In this document: one piece after another, positions 1 to 10,142 of the stretch | How the letters are laid out: the number at the start of each line of letters is the position of its first letter | Position numbering within the stretch: position 1 is the stretch's first letter | Assembly: GCA_963693085.1 (NCBI GenBank) | Contig: OY856411.1 | Coordinates: forward strand, 63,720,001-63,784,000 | DNA from: Alisma plantago-aquatica | Taxonomy: Eukaryota > Streptophyta > Magnoliopsida > Alismatales > Alismataceae | Direction of reading: 5' to 3' | DNA length: 64,000 nt | Program-made: the position numbers and the translations under genes | Notes under the pieces: model-generated | The model's input: only the letters and a program-made list of their open reading frames with translations | Told to the model about the DNA's origin: nothing | Databases searched by the model: none

Positions 1-192
1 TGGTGTACTAGTCACCAACCTGCTCTCTCACAACAATGATCATCAACTATTTCTCTCCCGTAAGTATCTCTCTCTAGTCGGGTAGGACTTGCTCAGGCTC
101 TCTTAGTTATCACAACCAGAGTTGACAATAATTGTTAGAGAAACTAATTCTCAATTGTCTATGTTGTGCTCTGAAAAGCCCCCAGTACCCCT

Positions 193-202
193 CTATTTAT
201 AG
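193..202 (-). promoter_or_regulatory. TATA box of Copia-A 3' LTR
   Basis: The minus strand reads CTATAAATAG. The box lies in the loop of a short inverted repeat (CCTCTA at 190-195 and TAGAGG at 203-208). The other LTR has the same layout at 15640-15649, reading CTATAAACAG. U3 is therefore to the right of it on the plus strand. Confidence 0.6.
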
Positions 203-1571
203 TAGAGGCCAGGGTCAGGGTTCCCAATATGTGCAGGAGTGGAAGGGACCGGAAGATCTCAAATTTTCACAATAATTCTAGAAGTTTCACAACATGCGAC
301 AGCCGAAAAAGTCATCTGGAAACCCAGATGGTCATCTGGCGTGCCATACAATCATTTGGCACAGTCCAAATGGTCGTCTGGTGTTTTTTAGTTTTGCACA
401 TATGTCGGCAATTCAATTCCAATTAGTGCACGTGATGACGTCAACACCAATCATATGTGCAATCAAATTGCACCCCTGAACCGATCATCTAGTGTATCTG
501 AGACAATCATCTTGCACCAAGTGAGATGGTCTTCTAGCACCCTGGGTTAGGCTAAATTCCAGCCAATGTACAATACAATCAACTTGACACTCCAAACAGT
601 TGTCACAACACTTGAACTGATCATTTGACTGTCTAATCAGCTGATTTGTTGCGTGAATTGAAAATCTAAATACTTTAGTAATCAATCCAATCATCATTCA
701 AGATCAAAACTCCTCTTCTAGATGAGTTTCTATGTGTGTGACCCTATAGGTATCATAATGTCCATAACAACTTATGACATCACAAGCATTGAGCGGTGCC
801 TAGTCACACATCATTGCTACCCAAGTAAATGGAAAGTTGAAGAAAAAATTCAACCTACAATCTGAGTATGGTGTTATAATGTTTGAATAGTTCCTTTGTC
901 ATTGATATCTAGATTAAACTAGAGGCATGGAGCAGTCATCCTCATTATTATTCAATCTTATTTCTTCAACTAGAGCAGATTGCATGAGATATATGTAAGC
1001 TCAATATCACATACTAACTCACATGTGTATGGCCATACTTTTCTCAGTCTCGTTAATCAAGAGGCCTTGGATATCATACTCCTATATCAGGGATAAATCT
1101 AATATCTATCACTCATATTCAGTCCCCATGTGTCAAAGTCACCCAATCATCACTGGTATAACAACCCATGTTTCAGGTATGCGTTTGATGATATTAAAAT
1201 GTACCCAAAGATATGTGATGAGTGTAGTGATTTTAGGTCTAAGAACCACAATCACCACCATCATTGTGAGAGATGATTATGAATTTCATGATGATGGCTT
1301 CCATGTGTCAGTTTCATGGTGGGTTTATCTGATACACTATTCTCTAACATGTATCTATGTGCTTGGTTTTATATTAGCATATCATGACTAATGAGATTTT
1401 TCATCAACCAGCTCACACTATGATCCTATGTGTTATTGTTGTCTATCAACCTTCCACAACAAAAACCAATCAGGGACATAATGAGAATGTATATATGTAC
1501 TCTTAACATCTGTATGATCTCATTTCTTCCCAATCACGTACTTGAAGACATACGTCATTGAGTAATATCAT

Positions 1572-1821
1572 TCTCTAGACATTTATTATGTTATTTATTA
1601 TCTCATAAATGAATATACAAAATAAATTGTAAGATTAATTTTATTATTAATGAAATCATTTACATGTTATGCCATTACTATCATCATATGATTGGCTCTC
1701 TAGACATTTATTATGTTATTTATTATCTCATAATTGAATATATAAAATAAGTTGTAAGCTTGGTTTTATTATTAATCAAATCATTTACATGTTATGCCAT
1801 TACTATCATCATATGATTGGC
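1572..1821. repeat. 125-bp tandem duplication within Copia-A left LTR
   Basis: Two head-to-tail copies (1572-1696 and 1697-1821) each start TCTCTAGACATTTATTATG and end near CATATGATTGGC. They differ at only a few positions. The right LTR has a single copy of this segment (about 17052-17180). Confidence 0.85.
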
Positions 1822-1840
1822 TCTCTAGGCATACATACCA

Positions 1841-1856
1841 ATATAATCCCACTTGC
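1841..1856 (-). other. Copia-A polypurine tract
   Basis: The minus strand reads GCAAGTGGGATTATAT and abuts the LTR start TGGTATG. CAAGTGGGA just before the 3' LTR is a hallmark of plant Copia elements. Confidence 0.75.
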
Positions 1857-2064
1857 ACTTAGAGCGAATCGCCCATGGATCTCATCCCTAGTGACCTAAC
1901 ATGACCATCATGCTTCTGCTGTGTAAGTGCTTAAACAATGGGTTTAGCAATGTTTGCTTTAAGTCGGTATTGTGCAATTTTCCCATCTCTTTGTTGAATT
2001 ACTACTCGTATGAGATGGAAGTGTTGTAGTATGCTCTCTGAGTGTAACACTTGGGCCATTACCC
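1857..2064 (-). pseudogene. Copia-A RNase H C-terminal end
   Basis: Minus-strand translation gives fragments matching the end of Copia RNase H: a run like HFHLIR, then NIAKP, then LTQQKHDGHVRSLGMRSMGD before a stop. Known family members read about RRFHLIREIV, NIADPLTK and GMRYMGDWL here. At least one internal stop is present. This piece is the continuation of the fragment that ends at 10143; the two were separated by the insertions at 2065-10142. Confidence 0.75.
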
Positions 2065-2150
2065 AAGGATCTAGTAGAGTTTTAAGAATGATGACTGGCC
2101 CCACAAACCACCACTAGCCTTAACTGCATGCTTTGTCACCACTCACACGT

Positions 2151-2270
2151 AAGTCGGGGTCAACTTCCCGACTGGTCACCCATCCTAGTACTACTCCAAG
2201 CTAAGCACGCTTAACTATAGAGTTATTTAGTGATGGGCTCCCAGAAAAGGAGGTGCACCTTGGTGATATG
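2151..2270 (-). ncRNA. 5S-rRNA-like segment, unit 1 (diverged)
   Basis: The plus strand carries GGTCACCCATCCTAGTACTA (from 2174), the exact complement of the 5S box C region. It also carries TAAGCACGCTTAACT (2202-2216), the complement of the box A region AGTTAAGCGTGCT. The far end is degenerate: ACTATCCATATCACC replaces the usual GCGATCATACCAG. It is not a functional ribosomal gene, but the internal pol III boxes are well kept. Confidence 0.75.
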
Positions 2271-2424
2271 GATAGTCCAATCATTCCTTTTAAGATCATT
2301 CTATCCGAGGCCTCAAATCCTGGGACGTTATTAGTGTCTGGGCTCTAGTAGAGTTTCAGGAATGATGACTGGCCCCACAAACCACCACTAGCCTTAACTG
2401 CACACTTTGTCACCACTCATATGC

Positions 2425-2544
2425 AAGTCGGGGTCAACCTCCCGACTTGTCACCCATCCTAGTACTACTCCAAGTTGAGCACGCTTAACTATAGAGTTCT
2501 TTAGTAATTGGCTCCCGGAAAAGGAGTTTCACCTTGGTGATATG
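2425..2544 (-). ncRNA. 5S-rRNA-like segment, unit 2 (diverged)
   Basis: Same arrangement as in unit 1, 274 bases further on. CACCCATCCTAGTACTACTC is intact; the box A region reads GAGCACGCTTAACT on the plus strand, one base off unit 1. The 5' part of the 5S sequence is again degraded. Confidence 0.72.
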
Positions 2545-2608
2545 GATAGTCCAATCATTCCTTTTAAGATCATTCTATCTGAGGCTTCAAATCCTGGGAC
2601 GTTACAGT

Positions 2609-5600
2609 TGTTGTAAAGAAGTGAAATCACCTCCTTACTAAAAATTTGAACAATAGAACCTCCAGTCTAAACACACTCTAAAGGTATGCTTGGAGTGGGT
2701 GTAAAATTTTCAAATCTTTATTAATGGTATACAAAACAACCAAAGTGTAGCAGTGGAATAAAACATGACTATATTCAATTTATAAAATAAGATAACATCT
2801 TAAACTTACATCATAAGGATCCATGTAGAGGAAATCCAAACCACCTCAAGATTGTCTCCAAGCTTTAACTTCACAATGTAAGTCCAAGTCAACATGCCTT
2901 GTCATTCAAGTCCTCCACCTAGGGTTGGAAGCATACCCCAGCAAGAAGAGAAAACAGATGACATCAACAAAGGCTGGTATATGCATACAAAATAGTAAAT
3001 TGAGCAATATATGGAATAAAGGACAACAAATATAAAAGGCTTCCCACAGAAAAGATAAGGACCACCCAAACAGGTATCAAAAGAAAAGGAATCATAATAA
3101 AGAGGATACTTGCCACAAAACAACAAATAAAATTGTGCCATACTAGCACAAATGAAGAAAGTAGGGCAAACACCCCACAATAATCAACTTGCATGCATGT
3201 GAGATAAACATAGCCCTAGAACAATATAAATAACAATGGCGGCCAAGGCTTCACATCCTTGAAACCTGATAGAGAATGACGCACTGCCAAACTCTCAATA
3301 TATATAAAAGTTGAGCCAAGGCTTCACATCCTTGAAACTCAAGTATGGGGCACCACCACCACCATCCCATAAGAAAAAAGGGCACACACCCAAAAATCTA
3401 TACAATTACACTACTCTAGTGCTACTGAGTCACATAGCATGTAAAATATAGAGGCAAGTAAGTAGTATAGTCAGAATTATGCAATGTTGCCATCACACAA
3501 TGGATGACACAAAAATATAAACATCCACTTCAAAGTGGGCACATATCAATATAAGAGACCAACATGCACTAAGGTACAAGATAAGATATCAAGAAAATAT
3601 CCAAGTCCATAACAAGCAAGATAGTTCACATGAACCATGATATCAAGAAAATAGACATGTGTGTAGGCCAAAGTCAAAAGAAAGATAAGATAGGTGAATT
3701 GCTCAACATAGATGAATGGGGGATAGAAAATACCTCAACTTCAGAGTCCAAAGACCAAAGTCACTTCTAGGTCCAAGCCTAGGCCTCCGAAGAACCTATG
3801 ATGTATATATGTGGAATTAGGGTTAGGTTTCCATTAATTATTCAAAACCCTAAAAATTGTCTGTTTATTATTGGTGAATTAGGTTATCAAAACTATGCCA
3901 TATTTTAGGTTATACTTTTATGAACTCAAAACATATTTTATTATATTTTTCTGGCTTATAAATATTAGTTATGAATTTTACAAGTTAGTTCCTATTTAGT
4001 TAGATCCATTGAAATCACATGTTATTAACATTGGATTTAATTATCCAAACTTATACCATTAGTTAGGACTTATTTTTTTTATTCCAACAAATATGTTTCC
4101 ATATTTTTCTGATCATTAATTATTTAGTTATGAATTTTTAAAGATCGACCAATCAGGAAATTACAAATAAGCAAAAAAGTTTGAATCAGGGAAGAAAGAG
4201 AGGGAGAGGGCCGCACCGTTTGAGTTGTCCCAACTAGGGTTGGCCAACTCCGATAGCCACTCAGACACCTCAGTAAGTTCCACTACGTAAAGGAGCTAAA
4301 AATGTGCGTGAAATGTCAATAATACCCTTGGCGAAAAATTGAAATCACAAGAGGAGGTTAGGGGTAGAAAGGGCATTCAACACTCGAAATTGTTTTGGGC
4401 AAAAATCAGGCTAAAGCAGTGTGAACCCCTAATCAATCTTGACATCAGATGGCCGCATTGAGGATGGAATCCCCGAAACTGGGTTCCTCACATCAACCTA
4501 AAGTCAGCGAGCCCTCAGGCGAGTTCTGAGATGGCTAGAGGAGAAAGATCAGCCCTCTGCCATGTCTGTCAAGAAGTGTTAGACTGGAAGTCAAGGTCAA
4601 GGAAGAAACTGAGGAAAACAAGTGAGCCAGAATGACTCAGACCCAAGCGGTGGTCTTAAACCTGGAAAAACCACAGCCAACGGTCAACCAAAACATCGAT
4701 TTGAAAAAACGTTTGCAAACTGGCATGAAAAGAGATAAAACTACCTATCTTCATTATGAAACAAATTGGCAATGCCTAGAGCTTTGGGAAGTCACAGGGA
4801 ACACCCCCGATGGATGAACAAGCCTCACTTTCGTCAGAGGGTGGGTGATGATTTGGCTGCAGCAACCAGGGCAGCGCGGAGTAAGGGAGGATATGTAGGG
4901 GAAACAAGAAGGTGAACAACTATGGAGAAAGATTCTTAGACCTCCATGGATGGTTTTTAGACCACTTAAATAGGTGGGTTGGGGTCTGGAGAAGGCAAGC
5001 AGTCCATGGGTGAAGAAAATAGAGGACACTTTGGGAAAGTCTAGTCGCCCAAGGACTCTAGTTTAGGAAATCCTAACAAAGTAGGGGTCTATCTCTTCGG
5101 TAGGTTGAGGGGATGATGCGGGAGAGATCAAATAGGATTGTGAAACCTCATGGAGAGAGAGCGAGGCCATGGAAGATCGGGTTTACTATATAACCGTAAA
5201 GAAGCAGGGTGGGCGAAAGAGATGATCTCAACAGCCACCGGCGAATCCGAGTCTGACCCGACTCCAAGTCAGAGTCAGTGAAAGATTTGTGTGAAGGTTA
5301 ACCGTGTGATCAGGAATCCAACGACTCAGAGAAATCCAATGATGAAAGAAAAGAAAGTGATCCACATGACAACATTAATTAACTCAAAATTTGTATTTGA
5401 ATAAAGTGAAATATGTCAAGTTATATGGTTTTTCTCTCTCTTCAATTAAGGGTCCAAACCTTATCCAAATTAAGTGAAATTTGACATAGAGGCCAATTAA
5501 GGCATGAAGATTCCGATTATAAAATTAGATTTTAGTTTAGGAAACTTTTTATGTATTAATTAAGCAATTTTTAATTTTCTCTTTCCTCATGCATTAATGA

Positions 5601-6055
5601 CATTAGGATTATCCAAATTAGGTGAAACTCCATCACTAAGTTATATTTTATATGTTGAATATGAATTTACCTTTATTTCCATATTTTAGTTGTCATTAAA
5701 CACAATATTGAACATTAATGCCTTTTATCAACTTTCTCTCTCCTAAACTTACCTTATTATTTCAAGGTTGTCCAAATTAGATGAAATTTGACATGTAAGC
5801 TTATTTTGATGTGTAGATTATGAACTTTAAGTTAGTTTCCACTTTTGAGACTTTCTTTCATGTGTTATGTCATATGGCCCATTAGTGGCCCATTAACGTA
5901 ATTACTTATCCAATTAGGTTGATTAGGGCAATTTTACATGCATTAGCTTCACGTTGGTCATTCTAAACCTTTTTTCAAGTCTAACCCAAAACCATGTTTG
6001 GTCAAACCCAAAAGATCAAAGTTCTATTGTAGGGTTCTGGATCTGGTATGTTACA
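2609..6055 (-). repeat. GLE-1 3' LTR (3.45 kb)
   Basis: TG...CA ends, and collinear with 6737-10142. It includes a GC-richer block around 4200-5300, against an AT-rich remainder. On the minus strand a TATA-like CCTATTTAAG lies at 4975-4984, followed by the GC-richer leader. No frame is conserved with the other LTR in a way that suggests protein. Confidence 0.85.
4975..4984 (-). promoter_or_regulatory. TATA-like box in GLE-1 3' LTR
   Basis: The minus strand reads CCTATTTAAG; the same sequence is kept at 9071-9080 in the other LTR. Position and conservation fit a U3/R promoter, but this is inference. Confidence 0.4.
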
Positions 6056-6071
6056 ACACTCCACCCCTTAA
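6056..6071 (-). other. GLE-1 polypurine tract
   Basis: The minus strand reads TTAAGGGGTGGAGTGT immediately before the LTR start TGTAACATACC. GATGAAATCATTTTAAGGGG upstream is the usual 3' end of plant Ty3/Gypsy interiors. Confidence 0.7.
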
Positions 6072-6454
6072 AATGATTTCATCCTCAAAATCTATTGATC
6101 CAAACATCAACAAACAACTACTCTCCACCCCTTAAAGGGTTCAACCTAACAAGTCAAACTAATCAACATTTAGGGTTACCAACTTCTCTTAGTTGTGAAT
6201 GTTTTAGAGATTTATTTTATTCATGTATCCAACTAAAAAACCACCATCTTGGGTTGAGATTTTAGGTCCTTGTGTCTCTAACCTATCAACCCTACATGGG
6301 CATCCAAAAGTGATAGGGTAGGTCAACTATAGCTTTGTATCAATCATAGTCAAAAAAGCTAGGGTTAGATTCTAATCAACTAATTCTAGGGTTTCCCTTT
6401 ATTGTGACGTAGTTCAAGAAAACATCGACAAACTAGAGAAATTTTTTTTCATAT

Positions 6455-6477
6455 ATTATTATTATTATTATTATTAT
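6455..6477. repeat. (ATT)n microsatellite
   Basis: About seven perfect ATT units inside the GLE-1 interior. Confidence 0.9.
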
Positions 6478-6724
6478 ATATTGATAAGAAACATTGGAGA
6501 TAAAAACACAGATGGTGCCAAAATCAATGTGATGAACAAAGTCACAATATTTCCATATTAGGGTCTTCTCATAACCTAATCTCATCCTCAAAACAAACCT
6601 TATTGTGTAAAAAGATCATCATTGATCATATATAGGGTGAACATCTCACCTAGAGGTCACTTAACCAAGATAAGGGTCTTATCAGGGAGACAAAATTGAA
6701 ATAGTCAGATTCCGACTACCATGG

Positions 6725-6736
6725 GCTCAGATACCA
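6725..6736 (-). other. GLE-1 primer binding site
   Basis: The minus strand reads TGGTATCTGAGC, 11 of 12 bases identical to the initiator-Met-tRNA site TGGTATCAGAGC, and directly abuts the LTR. Confidence 0.85.
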
Positions 6737-9700
6737 TGTTGTAAAGAAGTGAAATCACCTCCTTAATAAAAGTTTGAACAATAGAACCTCCAGTATAAAC
6801 ACACTCTAAAGGTATGATTGGAGTGGGTGTAAAATTTTCAAATCTTTATTAATGGTATACAAAACAACCAAAGTGTAGCAGCGAAATAAAGCATGACTAT
6901 ATTCAATTTATAAAACAAGGTAACATCTTAAACATACATCATAAGGATCCACGTAGAGGAAATCTAAACCACCTCAAGATTGTCTCCAAGCTTTAAATTC
7001 ACAATCTTAGTCCAGGTCAACATGCCTCCAAGTCCTCCACCTAGGGTTGGAAGCATACCCCATAAAGAAGAGAAAATAGATGACATCAGCAAAGATTGGT
7101 GTGTGCATACAAAATAGTAAATTGAGCAATATATGGAATAAAGGACAACAAATACAAAAGGCTTCCCATAGAAAAGATAACGACTACCCAAACAGGTATC
7201 AAAAGAAAAGTAATCATAATAACAAAGATACTTGCCACAAAACAACAAATAAAAATGTGCCATACTAGAACAAATGAAGAAAGTAGGGCACACACCCCAC
7301 AATAATCAACCTAAATGCATTTGAGATAAACATAGCCCTAGAACAATATAAATAACAATGGTGGTCAAGGCTTCACATCCTTGAAACCTGATAGAGAATG
7401 ACACACTTCCAAACTCCCAGTATATATAAAAGTTGAGCCAAGGATTCACATCCTTGAAACTCAGGTATGGGGCACCACCACCACCATCCCATAAGAAAAA
7501 AGGACATGCACCCAAAAACCAATGCAATTACACTACTCTGGTGCTACTGAATCACATAACATGTAAAATATAGAGGCAAGTAAGCAACATAGTCAGAATT
7601 ATGCAATGTTGCCATCACACAATGGAAAACACAAAAATATAAACATCCACTTCAAAGTGAGCACATATCAATATAAGAGACCAACATGCACCAAGGCATA
7701 AGATAAGATATCAAGAAAATATCCAAGTCCATAACAAGCAAGATAGTTCACACAAACCATGATATCAAGAAAATGGACATATGTGTAGGCCAAAGTCAAA
7801 AGAAAGATAAGATAGGTGAATTGCTCAACATAGATGAATAGGGGATACAACATACCTCAACTTCATAGTTCAAAGACCAATGTCACTTCTAGGTCCAAGC
7901 CTAGGCCTCCGAAGAACCTATGATGCATATATGTGGAATTAGCGTTAGGTTTCCATTAATTATTCAAAACCCTAAAATTCACCTTTTTATTATTGGTGAA
8001 TTAGGTTATCAAAACTATTCCATATTTTAGGTTATACTTTTCTGAACTTAAAACATATTTTATTATATTTTTCTGAGTGATAAATATTTAGTTTTGAATT
8101 TTACAATTTAATTCCAATTTAATTAGATCCATTGAAATCACATATTATTAACATTGTATTTAATTATCCATACTTATACCATTAGTTAGGACTTATTTTT
8201 CTAATTCCAATGAATATTTTTCCATATCTTTCTGATCATTAATTATTTAGTTATGAATTTTTAAATATCGACCAATTAGAAGATTACAAATAAGCAAAAG
8301 AGTTCGAATGAGGGAAGAAAGAGAGGGAGAGGGTCACGTGGTCTGAGTTGGGCCAACTAGGCTGGCCACTCAGACATCTCAGCAAGCACCACAAAGTAAA
8401 GTAGCTAAAAGCGTGGGTGAAATGTCAATAATACCCTTGGCGAAAATTGAAAACACAAGAGAAGGTTAGGGGTAGAAAGGGCATTCAACACCCAAAATTA
8501 TTTTGGGAAAAAATGTGGCTAACGAAGTGTGAACCTCTAATCAATCTTTACATCAGACGGCCACATTGAGGGTGGAATCCCTAAAACTGGGATCGCGCAT
8601 CAGCCCAAACTCAGTGAGCCCTCAGGCGAGTTCTGAGACTGCCGGAGGAGAAAGATCATCCCTCTGCCATGTCTATCAAGAAGTGCAAGACTAGAAGTCG
8701 AGGTTAAGGTAGAAACCAAGGAAAATAAGTGAGCCAGAATGACTCAGGCCCAAGCGGCGGTCTTAAACTCGAAAAAACCACAGCCAACAGTCAACCAAAA
8801 CATTGATTTGTAGAAACATTTGCAAACTATCATGAAAAGAGGGAAAACTACTTGGCTTTATTATGAAACAAATTGGCAATGCCTAGAGCTTTGGGAAGTC
8901 ACAGGGAACACCCCTGATGGATGAACAAGCCTTGCTTCTTTTGGAGGGTGGGTGACGAGTCAGCCACAGGAACCAGAGCAGCGGGGAGTAAGGGAGGATA
9001 TGTATGGGAAACAAGAAGGTGAACGACTATGGAGAAAGATTCATGGACCTCCGTGGATGGTTTTAGACCACTTAAATAGGTGAGTTGGGGTCTGGAGAAG
9101 GCAAGCAGTCCATGGGTGAATAAAACAAAGGACACTTTGGGAAAGTCTAGTCACCCAAGGACTCTAGTGTCGGAAACCTCATCTCTTCGGCAGGTTGAGG
9201 GGTTGGCGTGGGAGAGATTGAATCGAACTATGAAACCTCATGGAGAGAGAGCGAGGTTGGTGAAGATCGGGTTTACTATACATCCATAAAGAAGTAGGGT
9301 GGGCGAAAGAGATGATCTCAGCGGCCACCATAGAATCTGAGTCTGACCCGACTCCAAGTCAAAGTTAGTGAAAGAGCCGCATGAAGGTTAACCGTGCGAT
9401 CAGGAATCCAATGGCTCAGAGAAAGACAGTGATAAAAGAAAAGAAAGTGATCTACGTGACAACATTAATTAACTCGAAAATTGTATTCGAATAAAGTGAA
9501 ATATGTCAAGTTATTTGCTTTCTCTCTCTCTTCAATTAAGGGTCCAAACCTTATCCAAATTTAGTGAAATTTGGAACAGAGGCCAATTAAGCATGAAGAT
9601 TTCGATTATGAAATTAGATTTCAATTTTGGAAACTTTTTGTGTGTTAATTAAGCAAGTTTTAGTTTTCTCTGTCCTGATGCATTAATGACATTAGGATTA

Positions 9701-10142
9701 TCCAAATTAGGTGAAACTTCATCATTAAGTTATATTTGATATGTAGAATATGAATTTACTTTATTTCATCTTTTGGTGTCATTAAACACAATATTGAACA
9801 TCAATGCCTTTTATCAACTTTCTCTCCCCTAAACTTACCTTATTATTTCAAGGTTGTCCAAATTAGATGAAATTTGACATGTAAGATTATTTTGATGTGT
9901 AGATTATGAATTTTAAGTTAGTTTCCACTTTCGAGACTTTCTTTCATGTGTTATGTCATATGGCTCATTAGTGGCCCATTAACATAATTACTTATCCAAT
10001 TAGGTTCATTAGGGCAATTTTACATGCATTAGCTTCACGTTGGACATTCTAAACCTTTTTTTCAAGTCTAACCCAAAACCATGTTTGTTCAAACCCAAAA
10101 GATCAAAGTTCTAGGGTAGGGTTCTAGATCTGGTATGTTACA
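6737..10142 (-). repeat. GLE-1 5' LTR (3.41 kb)
   Basis: Collinear with 2609-6055, with small indels. It starts TGTTGTAAAG and ends ATGTTACA on the plus strand. It carries the conserved TATA-like box at 9071-9080. Confidence 0.85.

Larger units (their letters stand above)
1..1840 (-). repeat. Copia-A 3' LTR, truncated by window edge
   Basis: It is homologous along its length to 15448-17198. On the minus strand it begins TGGTATGTATGCC, directly after a purine tract, as expected for a 3' LTR. It carries a TATA box at 193-202 and a 125-bp tandem duplication (1572-1821) that the other LTR lacks. Open frames in this stretch (for example 1023-1391 on the plus strand) are not preserved in the other LTR. 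Confidence 0.85.
2065..2606 (-). mobile_element. Tandem pair of Cassandra-like (5S-rRNA-bearing) LTR units
   Basis: Two 268-bp units (2065-2332 and 2339-2606) lie head to tail at an exact 274-base offset, separated by only 6 bases (AGTGTC). On the minus strand the second unit starts TGTAACGTCC and ends AGAGCCCA, fitting the TG...CA rule. Each carries a 5S-rRNA-like segment of about 120 bases. LTRs that contain 5S rRNA sequence are the defining mark of Cassandra TRIM elements. A complete Cassandra has a short interior with a primer site and polypurine tract between its LTRs. Here there is none, so this is either a collapsed element or an LTR-LTR junction product. No clear target duplication is visible. 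Confidence 0.75.
6056..6736 (-). other. GLE-1 internal region, non-coding
   Basis: Only 681 bases between the LTRs. The minus strand starts with the primer site (6725-6736) and ends with the polypurine tract (about 6056-6071). It contains an ATT microsatellite and no frame resembling gag or pol. Confidence 0.8.
2609..10142 (-). mobile_element. GLE-1: non-autonomous giant-LTR retrotransposon
   Basis: Two direct repeats of 3.4 kb (2609-6055 and 6737-10142), both starting TGTTGTAAAG and ending GGTATGTTACA on the plus strand, enclose only 681 bases. On the minus strand the interior begins with a Met-tRNA primer site and ends in a polypurine tract of the Ty3/Gypsy type (GAAATCATTTTAAGGGG). There is no gag, pol or other coding sequence, so it depended on enzymes from another element. 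The LTRs differ by about 6% in a 290-base by-eye sample. Flanks (ACAGT left, CTGAG right) do not form a target duplication. It lies in the RNase H region of Copia-A, immediately beside the Cassandra-like pair. Confidence 0.85.

Noticed and set aside
2151..2544. Functional 5S rRNA gene array
   Set aside because: Only the promoter half matches well, the 5' end of the RNA is degraded, and the units lie in LTR-like repeats with TG...CA ends.
4754..5029. 91-codon minus-strand frame in the GLE-1 LTR (shorter counterpart at 8899-9135)
   Set aside because: Reading is interrupted in the second LTR, and the place just after the TATA-like box fits untranslated leader.
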